Positions 1 through 7,253 of a DNA stretch of 8,469 nucleotides are shown here, in pieces. Each line of letters begins with the position of its first letter. The first letter of the stretch is position 1. Source of the stretch: an uncultured Novosphingobium sp. (GTDB lineage: Bacteria > Pseudomonadota > Alphaproteobacteria > Sphingomonadales > Sphingomonadaceae); the NCBI GenBank assembly GCA_938005655.1, contig CALLNA010000146.1, positions 1 through 8,469 of the forward strand. Direction: 5' to 3'. A program made the position numbers and the translations under genes. The notes below the pieces were generated by a model. It did not search any database. It was not told the origin of the DNA and saw only the letters and a program-made list of their open reading frames with translations.

Positions 1-143
1 ATTCGCGCGAGGCCGGGGTGATGGAGGGCGGGTTCACCTTCCAGGCGAGCCCGGGTCTCGCCTTCTGGGCCCGCTACTCAGGGATGATCGGCGACCAGGG
101 CCACAACCATGCCGTCAAGGGCGGGGTCAGCCTGCGGTTCTGA
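1..143 (+). CDS. C-terminal end of an outer-membrane beta-barrel protein, probably an autotransporter (partial)
   Basis: Only the last 46 codons lie in the window; the reading frame starts at base 3 and stops with TGA at 141-143. The peptide alternates hydrophobic/aromatic and polar residues (GGFTFQASPGLAFWARYSG, then GVSLRF) and ends in phenylalanine. This is the pattern of a final beta strand recognised by the BAM assembly machinery. The stretch YSGMIGDQGHNHAVKGGVSLRF resembles the closing strands of autotransporter translocator domains, where a Tyr-x-Gly turn is followed by a Gly-Asp loop, a conserved His/Val/Gly segment and a final R-x-F. The passenger domain and gene start are outside the window, so the cargo is unknown. 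It lies 85 bp upstream of the TonB-dependent receptor on the same strand; co-transcription is possible but not shown. Another outer-membrane barrel family cannot be excluded from so short a piece. Confidence 0.6.
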   Translation, partial: SREAGVMEGGFTFQASPGLAFWARYSGMIGDQGHNHAVKGGVSLRF

Positions 144-228
144 CGCGTTCCGGGACAGCACCGCCAGGGCCCCGTGCCTTCCTTGCAGGATCGCGCCATG
201 CTAGCCTTGCCGTGACAGGGGGCTGACG

Positions 229-3135
229 ATGGCATTCGCAAGCAGGCGAGCGCTCGGCATGGCCGGCTTGGCGTGGGCGGCGAGCCACGCCTTGCCGGCC
301 CTGGCCGACGAGCCGGACGACATCGTCGTCACCGGCACCCGCCTCACCCGGCCCGAGGCCGAGAACCCCGATCCCCTGCTCTCCGTCTCCGGCGACCGGC
401 TCCGCGCCATGGGCCAGACCAGCGTCACCGACGCGCTGCTGCGCGTGCCCGCCCTGGCCGCCTCGCAGGGGAGCACGCTGAGCGCGGCGGGCAACCCCAA
501 CCTGGGCTTCGGCGAGGCGGGAGTGAACCTGCTCGACCTGCGCAACCTCGGCCGCGACCGGACGCTGGTGCTGGTCGACGGCAAGCGCCACGTCGCCGGC
601 ATCGCCGACAGCGCCGCGGTGGATATAAATTCGATCCCGCAGGACCTGATCGAGCGGGTCGACGTGATGACCGGCGGCGCCTCTGCGATCTACGGCGCGG
701 ACGGGGTCTCGGGCGTGGTCAACTTCGTGCTCAAGCGCGATTTCCAGGGGCTGCGGCTGCGCCTGGAGAACGGGATCACCGCGCGCGGCGACGGCCATCA
801 TGCGCTCGCCTCGCTCACCGCCGGGCGCAATTTCGCGGGCGGACGCGGCAACGTGGCGATCGCCTACGAATATGCGCGGCAGGATCGCATCGCCTCCTCG
901 GCGCGCGACTATCTCGGCGATCCGGCCAAGTTCCGCCAGATCGTCGGCGCCCCGGTGGACCTGCTCCAGAACGGCGACGATCCGCGCGTGCCCGACCGCC
1001 GCCCGACCAACGACCTGCGCTGGGCGGACAGCTCCCTGGACGGGGCGGTCGACCTCGACCTCGACTTCACGCCGGACTTCACCGGCAGCGGGCAGCCCTA
1101 CGACCTCGGCACCTACCTGCCGCAGTCGGGCGGGGCGACGCGGGGCGGATCGAGCACGCCGATCGCCGGCTACTACGGCGACATCCTCAACCGGACCGAG
1201 CGCCATGCGGTGAACCTGCTGGCGAACTATGAATTCTCCCCCGCAGCGCGGCTCTCCTTCGCGGGCAAATACGTGCGCAACACGGCCTTCGGCTACGGCC
1301 AGCCGGGCTTCGACTTCTACACCTACCTCGCGCCCGACAACGCCTACCTGATCGAGCGCTTCGGCGAGGAGGCGGCCGCGAACGGGGCCTACCTGACGCG
1401 CGACCACTTCGACATCGGGCGGCGCGGCCGGGGCTCGACCCGCGAGACCTTCCGCGCGGTCCTCGGGCTCGACGGCGCGCTCGGCGACCCCCTGAACTAC
1501 GCGCTGTCCTACGTCTTCGGCGCGACCCGCTCGCGCATCGTCACGACCAACGCCCGCCTCGGCGACCGCTATTACGCCGCGCTCGACGCTGTGGTCGATC
1601 CAGGCACCGGCAAGGTCACCTGCCGGATCAACCTGCCCGGCCAGAGCGTGATCGATCCCGACAACTGGGACGACCTGCCCGCGACCTTCCGCCCCGGCGA
1701 GTGCCGGCCGCTGAACCTGCTGGGCGAGGGCGTCGCCAGCCAGGCCGCGCTCGACTTCATCCGCTATGATACGCAGAGCACCGCCCGGCTCGACCAGCAC
1801 GTGGTCAGCGGGCAAGTAACCGGCGACCTCGGCGCCTTTCTCGCCCTGCCCGGCGGGCCGATCCGCTTCGCCCTCGGCGCCGAATACCGCAAGGAGACCA
1901 GCGCCTTCCGCGCCGACCCGCAGCTCGAAGCCGGAATGGTGCTGAACAGCGCCGCCGTCCCGCCGACCGGCGGCGGCTTCGACGTCAAGGAAGCCTTCGC
2001 CGAGGTCAGCCTGCCGCTGCTCAAGGACCGTCCCTGGGCCGAGCTGCTCTCGCTCGGCGCGGCGGTGCGCCTGTCCGACTATTCGAGCGTCGGCACGACC
2101 CTCGCCTGGAAGTTCGACGGCCTCTACGCGCCCTCGCCGGACGTCCGGTTTCGCGGCACGGTTTCGCGCGCGGTGCGGGCGCCCAACATCGGCGAGCTCT
2201 ACAGCCCGGTCTCGGCCACCTACCTGTCGGTCGACGACCCCTGCGACAGCTTCAACCTCGACAACGGCACGTCCTATCGCCGGGCCAACTGCGCCACCCT
2301 GCTCGCCCGGGCGGGCCTCAGCCCGGCGCAGATCGCGACGTTCAGCCCCTCGTCCGATCCGCAGTCCTCGACCGGCGTGCTCGGCGTGGCGAGCGGCAAC
2401 CCCGACCTGCGCGAGGAATCGGCGCGGACCTGGACCGCCGGACTGGTCCTGACCCCGCGCGCCGTGCCGGGGCTGAGCTTCACCCTCGACTGGTACGACA
2501 TCCGCATCGACGGCGCGATCAACACCCCCTCGGCCCAGAACCTGACCGAGCTTTGCGTCGATTCCCCGAGCATCGCCAACGTCTATTGCGCCAACGTCAG
2601 CCGCAGCGCCGGGACCGGCTTCGTCGACGGCTTCCACGTCCAGCCGCAGAACGTCTCGCGGTTCGAGACCGCGGGCTTCGACGCGACGCTGAGATATGCG
2701 CGGGGGGCACTCAGCGCCGCGCTCGTCGTCGGCTATCTCGACAAGCTGCAATTCGCCGCCGTGCCCGGCGCGGCGGCGGTCAGCAGCCGGGGCGACGTCC
2801 ATGCCCCGCGCTGGCAGGCGACGCTGGACCTCGACTATCGGATCGGCCGGGTCAGCCTGGGCTACAGCCTCGACCGGTTCTCGCGGACCCGCCGCTATAC
2901 CGAGGCCCAGGTCCAGGGCCAGCCGGACATCGCCGCGCCGGAATACCTCCATTACCCGGCCCGCTGGACCCACGATCTGCGCTTCGCCGTCGACGCCGGG
3001 CGCGGCTTCACCTTCTACGGCGGGGTCAACAACCTGACCGACCGCAAGCCCGACTACGACCTGTTCTACCCCGTCTCGGCGATCGGCCGCGCCTTCTTCC
3101 TGGGCGTGAAGGTCGCGACCGACGGATTTCCCTGA
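229..3135 (+). CDS. TonB-dependent outer-membrane receptor
   Basis: This is a 968-residue outer-membrane transporter that would take up a large or scarce nutrient using TonB energy. The ATG at 229 is preceded by AGGGGG at 217-222 with a 6-base gap. Residues 1-26 form a signal peptide (Arg pair at 6-7, hydrophobic core, ALA/D cleavage). A TonB-box-like DDIVVTGTR follows at about 30-38. The plug domain covers roughly residues 45-175 and contains the hallmark VDVMTGGASAIYGADGVSG at about 144-162. The rest is a 22-strand-type barrel, with the late motif GVNNLTDRKPDYD near residue 930. Six cysteines fall in three close pairs (465/492, 672/688, 776/787), probably disulfides in extracellular loops. 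There is no N-terminal signalling (STN) domain between signal peptide and plug, so direct FecA-like anti-sigma signalling is not expected. The C-terminus runs past the expected terminal aromatic residue (see findings). The substrate cannot be inferred. The kinase gene follows 55 bp downstream. Confidence 0.95.
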   Translation: MAFASRRALGMAGLAWAASHALPALADEPDDIVVTGTRLTRPEAENPDPLLSVSGDRLRAMGQTSVTDALLRVPALAASQGSTLSAAGNPNLGFGEAGVNLLDLRNLGRDRTLVLVDGKRHVAGIADSAAVDINSIPQDLIERVDVMTGGASAIYGADGVSGVVNFVLKRDFQGLRLRLENGITARGDGHHALASLTAGRNFAGGRGNVAIAYEYARQDRIASSARDYLGDPAKFRQIVGAPVDLLQNGDDPRVPDRRPTNDLRWADSSLDGAVDLDLDFTPDFTGSGQPYDLGTYLPQSGGATRGGSSTPIAGYYGDILNRTERHAVNLLANYEFSPAARLSFAGKYVRNTAFGYGQPGFDFYTYLAPDNAYLIERFGEEAAANGAYLTRDHFDIGRRGRGSTRETFRAVLGLDGALGDPLNYALSYVFGATRSRIVTTNARLGDRYYAALDAVVDPGTGKVTCRINLPGQSVIDPDNWDDLPATFRPGECRPLNLLGEGVASQAALDFIRYDTQSTARLDQHVVSGQVTGDLGAFLALPGGPIRFALGAEYRKETSAFRADPQLEAGMVLNSAAVPPTGGGFDVKEAFAEVSLPLLKDRPWAELLSLGAAVRLSDYSSVGTTLAWKFDGLYAPSPDVRFRGTVSRAVRAPNIGELYSPVSATYLSVDDPCDSFNLDNGTSYRRANCATLLARAGLSPAQIATFSPSSDPQSSTGVLGVASGNPDLREESARTWTAGLVLTPRAVPGLSFTLDWYDIRIDGAINTPSAQNLTELCVDSPSIANVYCANVSRSAGTGFVDGFHVQPQNVSRFETAGFDATLRYARGALSAALVVGYLDKLQFAAVPGAAAVSSRGDVHAPRWQATLDLDYRIGRVSLGYSLDRFSRTRRYTEAQVQGQPDIAAPEYLHYPARWTHDLRFAVDAGRGFTFYGGVNNLTDRKPDYDLFYPVSAIGRAFFLGVKVATDGFP

Positions 3136-3149
3136 ACCGTTTTGCCCCG

Positions 3150-3164
3150 GCAAAGCGCCTTTGC
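3150..3164 (+). other. Small intergenic hairpin between receptor and kinase genes
   Basis: GCAAAG (3150-3155), loop CGC, and CTTTGC (3159-3164) form a perfect 6-bp stem in the 55-bp gap. There is no T-run after it, so it is not a typical intrinsic terminator. It could stabilise the receptor mRNA end or reduce read-through into the kinase. A TTG that could extend the kinase frame lies inside this hairpin, which supports the later GTG as the real start. Confidence 0.4.
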
Positions 3165-3190
3165 TCCTTGGGAACGGACGGGAGGCCCGC

Positions 3191-5563
3191 GTGTCGATCG
3201 ATAGCGAAGCGCTGAAGGTGGTGGAGGAGGCGCTGGGGATCGACGATCCCGCCGCCCGCGCCGCCTATGTCGCGCAGCGCTGCGGCGACGACGCGGCGCT
3301 GCGGGCGCGGGTCGAGGAGCTGCTCGCGCTCGACAGCGCCGCGCTGCGCCTGACCCCGACCGAAAGCTTCGTCCGCCCGCTCAGCGTGATCGACGTGATC
3401 CCCGACCGCATCGGCCCGTTCCGCGTGACCGGGGAGATCGCGCGCGGCGGCATGGGCGCCGTGGTCAAGGCTGAGCGCGACGACGGGGTGTTCCAGCAGA
3501 CCGTCGCGATCAAGCTGATCCGCAGCGACCTCGCCAGCGAGCGGGCCAAGGCGCGCTTCACCGAGGAGCGCCGCATCCTCGCCCGGCTGCGCCATCCGGG
3601 GATCGTCCGCATCCTCGACGGCGGCGAGGCCGAGGGGCGGCCCTGGCTGGCGATGGACCTGGTCGACGGCCTGCCGATCACCGAGGCCCTGCGCGGCGCG
3701 GACGAGGGGCGGCGGCTCGACGCCTACGAGGCGGTCTGCGAGGCGGTCGCCTATGCCCACCGCAACCTGGTGATCCATGCCGACATCAAGCCCTCCAACG
3801 TGCTGATGGGCGCGGATGGCCAGGTCCACCTGCTCGACTTCGGCATCGCCCGGCTGATCGTCGGGATCGACGGGGCGGAGACCGGCGATCCCTATCCCCT
3901 GACCAAGGGCTACGCCGCGCCCGAACGCGGCGTCGGCCTGCCGCCGACCGTGGCCAGCGACGTGTTCTCGCTGGGCGTCCTGCTGCTCGGGATGCTCGGC
4001 AAGGCCGTGCCGGGGGACGATGGGGCCTATGTCCCCGGCACCCGCCTGCCGCTCGGCCAGCTCGACGGCGACCTTGCCGCCATCGCCGGCAAGGCGCTCG
4101 CCGAAAAGCCGGAGGACCGCTACCCCGACGTCGCCGCGCTGCGCGCCGACCTGCGCCGCCACCGCGCCTGGGAGCCGGTCCTGGCGCGCGGGCCGGCGGG
4201 CTGGCGCTATCCGGCGGGACGCTTCGTGCGGCGGCACCGCAAGGGGCTGGCCGTGGCCGCCCTGGCCGCACTGTCGCTTGCCGGGACCGCCGTGGTCTCG
4301 ACGGTCAGCTACATCCGCGCCGAGCGAGCGCGGGCCGAGGCGGACAAGCGCTTCGTCGAGCTGCGCGGCCTCGCCCGGTTCATGCTGACCGAGCTGAGCG
4401 ACCGGCTGAGCGACGCCCCCGGCACGGTCGCCGCCCGCGCCCGGATCGCCGAGGTCGCCGGCCGTTACCTCGACCGCCTGCGCGCCGCGCCCGACGCGCC
4501 GCTCGACCTGCGGCTCGATACGGCGCGCGGCTATTACCGGCTCGCCCGGCTGCAAGGCCTGTCGGGCGTCGCCAACCTCGGCCGCCCGCAGGACGCCGCG
4601 GCCTCGCTCGACCGGGCCGAGGCGATCCTGGGCGAGCTGCCGGAGGGGAATGCCGACGTCCTCGCGCTGCGGGGCGATATCGCCGTGGCCCGCTGGACCC
4701 TCGCCTCGGACACCCGGGGCCCCGAATGGACGCGGCGGGCCGGGGACTTCTACCGCCGCGCCCTCGCGCTGGAGCCGGGCCGCAAGGACGCCCTGCTCGG
4801 CCAGCTCATCCTCGCCCGCAACCACGGCTTCGACCTGACCGCCGCCGACCGGCCGCACGAGGCCCTGCCGATCCTGCGCGACGGCCTCGCCCGGCTGCGC
4901 GCCACCACCTGGCCCGAGCCGCTGCGCCGCGACGCGAAGCTGCTGGAGGCCGGCTACCTCGCGCGGATCGGCGACGCGATCTACTACGGCGGCGACGTGC
5001 CCGGCGCCCTCGCCCCCTACCGCGAGGGCGCGGCGCTGATCCGCGCCGAGCTGGCGAGGGCGCCCTCGCTGGTCTGGGAGGAGAAGCTGGGCGAGGCCGC
5101 CTGGAACCTCTCCGGCACGCTCGGCGAGATGAAGGGACACGAGGCCGAGGCCCTGGCCGAAGCGGAGGCCGGCATCGCCGAGATGCGGCGCACCCTCTCC
5201 TTCGGCCCGGACGCCGCGATCGAGGCGCGGCTGCTGATCCTCTACGGCCAGCAGTCGCTGCTGCTCGACGCCCTCGGCCGCACCGGCGAGGCCGCCGCCG
5301 TATCCCGGCAGAGCATCGACCTGCGCCGCAGCCGCCTGGCCATGTCGCCCGGGGACGTGACGCGCCGCCGCGACCTCGCCGTCGTCCTCGCCGCCCATTC
5401 CGACATCCTGGCCAAGGCCGGCGACCGCCCCGCCGCCTGCGCCGCCGCGCGCGAGGGCACCGCCCTCCTCGCCGGCCTGCGCCGCACGGGCGACCTCGCC
5501 GGCAAGGACCTGCGCATCGACGTGCCCAAGCTGGAAGCGGCGGCGAAACGCCACTGCGGATAG
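3191..5563 (+). CDS. Membrane-anchored Ser/Thr protein kinase with C-terminal TPR-like helical region
   Basis: This is a 790-residue protein kinase. The GTG at 3191 is chosen because GGGAGG (3180-3185) lies 5 bases upstream; the frame could extend to a TTG at 3161, which has no such site. Residues 1-60 are the short helical lead-in common in this bacterial family (ALGIDDPAARAAY, then LRARVEELL). The kinase domain spans about 75-330: glycine loop GEIARGGMGAV (81-91), VAIK lysine 108, alpha-C glutamate 125 or 126, catalytic loop HADIKPSN (196-203, Asp198), DFG (216-218) and APE (243-245). The arginine before the catalytic Asp is replaced by Ala197, making this a non-RD kinase. Residues about 352-374 are a single membrane span after a basic RRHRKG stretch, putting the kinase in the cytoplasm. 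The remainder, to residue 790, is Ala/Leu-rich helical repeats of TPR character, probably periplasmic. In several bacteria such kinases work with ECF sigma factors; none is visible here. Its position behind the receptor gene suggests coupled surface sensing, which is inference. Confidence 0.92.
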   Translation: MSIDSEALKVVEEALGIDDPAARAAYVAQRCGDDAALRARVEELLALDSAALRLTPTESFVRPLSVIDVIPDRIGPFRVTGEIARGGMGAVVKAERDDGVFQQTVAIKLIRSDLASERAKARFTEERRILARLRHPGIVRILDGGEAEGRPWLAMDLVDGLPITEALRGADEGRRLDAYEAVCEAVAYAHRNLVIHADIKPSNVLMGADGQVHLLDFGIARLIVGIDGAETGDPYPLTKGYAAPERGVGLPPTVASDVFSLGVLLLGMLGKAVPGDDGAYVPGTRLPLGQLDGDLAAIAGKALAEKPEDRYPDVAALRADLRRHRAWEPVLARGPAGWRYPAGRFVRRHRKGLAVAALAALSLAGTAVVSTVSYIRAERARAEADKRFVELRGLARFMLTELSDRLSDAPGTVAARARIAEVAGRYLDRLRAAPDAPLDLRLDTARGYYRLARLQGLSGVANLGRPQDAAASLDRAEAILGELPEGNADVLALRGDIAVARWTLASDTRGPEWTRRAGDFYRRALALEPGRKDALLGQLILARNHGFDLTAADRPHEALPILRDGLARLRATTWPEPLRRDAKLLEAGYLARIGDAIYYGGDVPGALAPYREGAALIRAELARAPSLVWEEKLGEAAWNLSGTLGEMKGHEAEALAEAEAGIAEMRRTLSFGPDAAIEARLLILYGQQSLLLDALGRTGEAAAVSRQSIDLRRSRLAMSPGDVTRRRDLAVVLAAHSDILAKAGDRPAACAAAREGTALLAGLRRTGDLAGKDLRIDVPKLEAAAKRHCG

Positions 5564-5568
5564 CGGGT

Positions 5569-5605
5569 CCGCCCGCCGGGGCTCGGGAGGGCGGCCGGCG
5601 AGCCC
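5569..5605 (+). terminator. Overlapping GC hairpins after the kinase gene (weak terminator candidate)
   Basis: Just after the TAG stop, CCGCCC (5569-5574) can pair with GGGCGG (5589-5594). Alternatively GGGCTCG (5579-5585) can pair perfectly with CGAGCCC (5599-5605). The two stems overlap, so only one forms at a time. No T-run follows, so intrinsic termination is uncertain. The site does lie between two probable transcription units. Confidence 0.3.
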
Positions 5606-5638
5606 GCGACTTCCGGAAAAATCGCGCGGGAACCGGGT

Positions 5639-5667
5639 TTGCCTTGGCCAATTCCCTCGATTACAAA
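5639..5667 (+). promoter_or_regulatory. Candidate sigma70-type promoter for the lipoprotein genes
   Basis: TTGCCT (5639-5644), a 17-bp spacer and TACAAA (5662-5667) match the housekeeping promoter layout. They lie in the only AT-richer part of the 161-bp gap between the kinase and the first lipoprotein gene. Transcription would start near 5674 and leave a leader of about 50 bases. The match is fair rather than strong. Confidence 0.4.
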
Positions 5668-5724
5668 CCGCGCCGGCGAGCCGGGTTGGGCTGGTCTCGC
5701 GCCGCAAGACACAGAGGTTTTTCG

Positions 5725-6009
5725 ATGAACAAGATTGCCACTCTCGCCCTCACCGCTGCCGCCGCGCTCGCCCTGACGGCCTGCGGCAAGTCCGACAAGG
5801 CCAGCGAGGGCGCGCAGGCCGACAACGTCGAGATGCCGGCCGAGGAGGCCGTGAACGGGGCCGACGAGGGCGCGACCCCGCTGCCCGAGACCGACGTGCC
5901 GACGGACGCCGCCGCCCCCGCCGCCCCCGACGCCGCCGCGCCGGCTGCCGCTCCGACTGCCGCTCCGGCGACCACCGCGGCTCCGGCCGGCGCCGCCGGG
6001 AAGCAGTGA
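5725..6009 (+). CDS. Small Ala/Pro-rich lipoprotein
   Basis: This 94-residue protein of unknown function starts at ATG 5725, with AGAGG (5713-5717) 7 bases upstream. Residues 1-19 are a lipoprotein signal peptide (MNKIATLALTAAAALALTA) ending in the lipobox LTAC; Cys20 would be lipidated after cleavage by signal peptidase II. The next residues are Gly-Lys, with no Asp at position +2, so sorting to the outer membrane is expected. The mature part is about 75 residues: an acidic segment with NVEMPAEEAVNGADEG, then a low-complexity tail of Ala, Pro and Thr (PAAPDAAAPAAAPTAAP) that is probably unstructured. No catalytic motif is visible. The next small lipoprotein gene starts 2 bases after the stop, so the two are probably translated from one mRNA. 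The NVEMPAEEA core looks familiar from uncharacterised sphingomonad lipoproteins, which is recollection only. Confidence 0.82.
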   Translation: MNKIATLALTAAAALALTACGKSDKASEGAQADNVEMPAEEAVNGADEGATPLPETDVPTDAAAPAAPDAAAPAAAPTAAPATTAAPAGAAGKQ

Positions 6010-6011
6010 CG

Positions 6012-6284
6012 ATGGCGGGCGGCCGCGCCGTCCCGATCGCCCCCCTGCTGGCCCTGGGGGCGGTCCTGGCGCTGGCCGCCTGCGGCCGCGGCGACGATGC
6101 CGCCGGCCCCGGCGACGTGACCGTCAGCGAGGCCAAGGCCCTCGACGAGGCGGCCGAGATGATCGAGGCGCGCAAGCCCCCCCCGCCCGTGGCCAGCCCC
6201 TCGTCGCCGCTGCCGCCGCGCCCTCCGCTACCCCCGCTTCCGGGGCCCCGCGTTAACGAATCCTCACAGCAATCGCGGCGATAA
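6012..6284 (+). CDS. Second small lipoprotein, Pro-rich C-terminus
   Basis: This 90-residue protein of unknown function starts at ATG 6012, two bases after the stop of the preceding lipoprotein gene. A GTG at 6006, overlapping that stop, would add two residues. GGGAAG at about 5999-6004 can serve as ribosome site. Residues 1-23 form a lipoprotein signal peptide with lipobox LAAC and lipidated Cys24. The mature protein begins CGRGDDAAG, similar to the CGKSDKASEG opening of its neighbour. It continues with a short amphipathic helix, EAKALDEAAEMIEARK (about residues 40-55), and ends in a Pro-rich tail (PPPPVASPSSPLPPRPP) that could span or contact peptidoglycan. The pair may have arisen by duplication and divergence. 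Its 22-bp distance to the dehydrogenase gene suggests one transcript, but no functional link is evident. Confidence 0.75.
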   Translation: MAGGRAVPIAPLLALGAVLALAACGRGDDAAGPGDVTVSEAKALDEAAEMIEARKPPPPVASPSSPLPPRPPLPPLPGPRVNESSQQSRR

Positions 6285-6306
6285 GGCACGGCGGAGGTTC
6301 GAAGCG

Positions 6307-7215
6307 ATGCTGCATGGTAAGGTCATTGCCGTCACCGGCGCCGGCCGGGGGATCGGGCGGGCGATCGCGCTGGCCTGCGCGCGCGAGGGCGCCTGCGTGG
6401 TGGTCAACGATCCCGGGGTCGACCAGGACGGCTCGGGCGCGGATTCGCGCTGCGCCCGCGATGCCGTGGCCGAGATCGCCGAATCGGGCGGCCACGCCTA
6501 TGCCAACTATGCCGACATCACCCAGCCGGCCGGCGCGCTCTCGGTGATCGAGGACTGCCTGGTCCACTTCAAGCGGATCGACGGGGTCATCAACGCCGCC
6601 GGCTTCCTGCGCGACGCGCTGTGGCACAACATGACCCGGGGCGAGTGGGACGCGGTGATCGACGTCCACCTGGGCGGCGCCTACAACATCTCGCGCGCCG
6701 CGACCCCGCATTTCCGCGAGCAGAAGTCGGGCGCCTTCGTCCACTTCACCTCGGCCGCCGGGCTGATCGGCAACTACGGCCAGGCCAACTATTCGGCGGC
6801 GAAGCTGGGCGTGGTCGGCCTGTCGCAGTCGCTGGCGCTCGACATGGCGCGCTATGGGGTCCGCTCGAACTGCATCGCGCCGATCGCCTATACCCGGATG
6901 GTCTCCCACCTCGCCGAGGAGATGAGCGAGGAGGACGAGGGCTTCAACCTGCTCAAGACGCTGAGCCCGGCCAAGATCGCCCCGCTCGCGGTCTATCTGG
7001 TCTCGGACGCGGCGGCGCGGGTCAGCAACCAGATCTTCGGCGTCCGCCACGACGAGATCAGCCTCTATTCGAAGCCGCGCCCCCTGCGCGCCGTGGTCAA
7101 TCCGCAAGGCTGGACCGCCCAGTCGATCGCCGACGAGCTGATCCCCGAGCTGCGGATGGACTTCGCCCGCGCCGACGAGATCGCGCACGACGTGTTCCCG
7201 CTCGACACGCTCTGA
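6307..7215 (+). CDS. Short-chain dehydrogenase/reductase, MFE-2/17-beta-HSD4-like, NAD-preferring
   Basis: This 302-residue oxidoreductase starts at ATG 6307, with GGAGG (6293-6297) nine bases upstream. It has the classical SDR layout. TGAGRGIG (10-17) binds the cofactor, and Asp35 at the end of the second strand (VVVNDPG) favours NAD over NADP. Asp70 contacts the adenine, NAAG (96-99) is the structural motif, and the catalytic triad is Ser149, Tyr162 and Lys166 in TSAAGLIGNYGQANYSAAK. The segments LRDALWHNMTRGEWDAVIDVHLGG (101-124) and the tail QIFGVRHDEISLYSKPRPLRAV with GWTAQSIADEL are typical of the SDR class related to the dehydrogenase part of peroxisomal multifunctional enzyme 2 and to mycobacterial Hsd4A-type proteins. 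These oxidise 3-hydroxyacyl-CoA or 17-beta-hydroxysteroids. The tail makes it about 50 residues longer than a minimal SDR. No hydratase (MaoC) or thiolase gene is adjacent in the window, so the substrate and pathway remain open. Confidence 0.9.
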   Translation: MLHGKVIAVTGAGRGIGRAIALACAREGACVVVNDPGVDQDGSGADSRCARDAVAEIAESGGHAYANYADITQPAGALSVIEDCLVHFKRIDGVINAAGFLRDALWHNMTRGEWDAVIDVHLGGAYNISRAATPHFREQKSGAFVHFTSAAGLIGNYGQANYSAAKLGVVGLSQSLALDMARYGVRSNCIAPIAYTRMVSHLAEEMSEEDEGFNLLKTLSPAKIAPLAVYLVSDAAARVSNQIFGVRHDEISLYSKPRPLRAVVNPQGWTAQSIADELIPELRMDFARADEIAHDVFPLDTL

Positions 7216-7253
7216 CCGCTTTCGCCCGCTTGTGAGCCACCTACGATCATGTC

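Noticed and set aside
127..3153. A roughly 1000-codon open frame on the minus strand opposite the receptor gene
   Set aside because: It lies entirely opposite a well-supported receptor and gives an Ala/Gly/Arg/Val-rich protein with no domain or signal. Long antisense frames are a usual by-product of strong G/C third-position bias.
3026..5707. A roughly 890-codon open frame on the minus strand opposite the kinase gene
   Set aside because: It has the same composition artefact; the plus-strand frame has every kinase motif and a good ribosome site, while the antisense product has no recognisable feature.
4726..6009. A plus-strand frame that appears to fuse an Arg-rich region with the first lipoprotein
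   Set aside because: The upstream part overlaps the kinase in another frame and is Arg/Pro-rich nonsense; the lipoprotein signal peptide and ribosome site place the true start at 5725.
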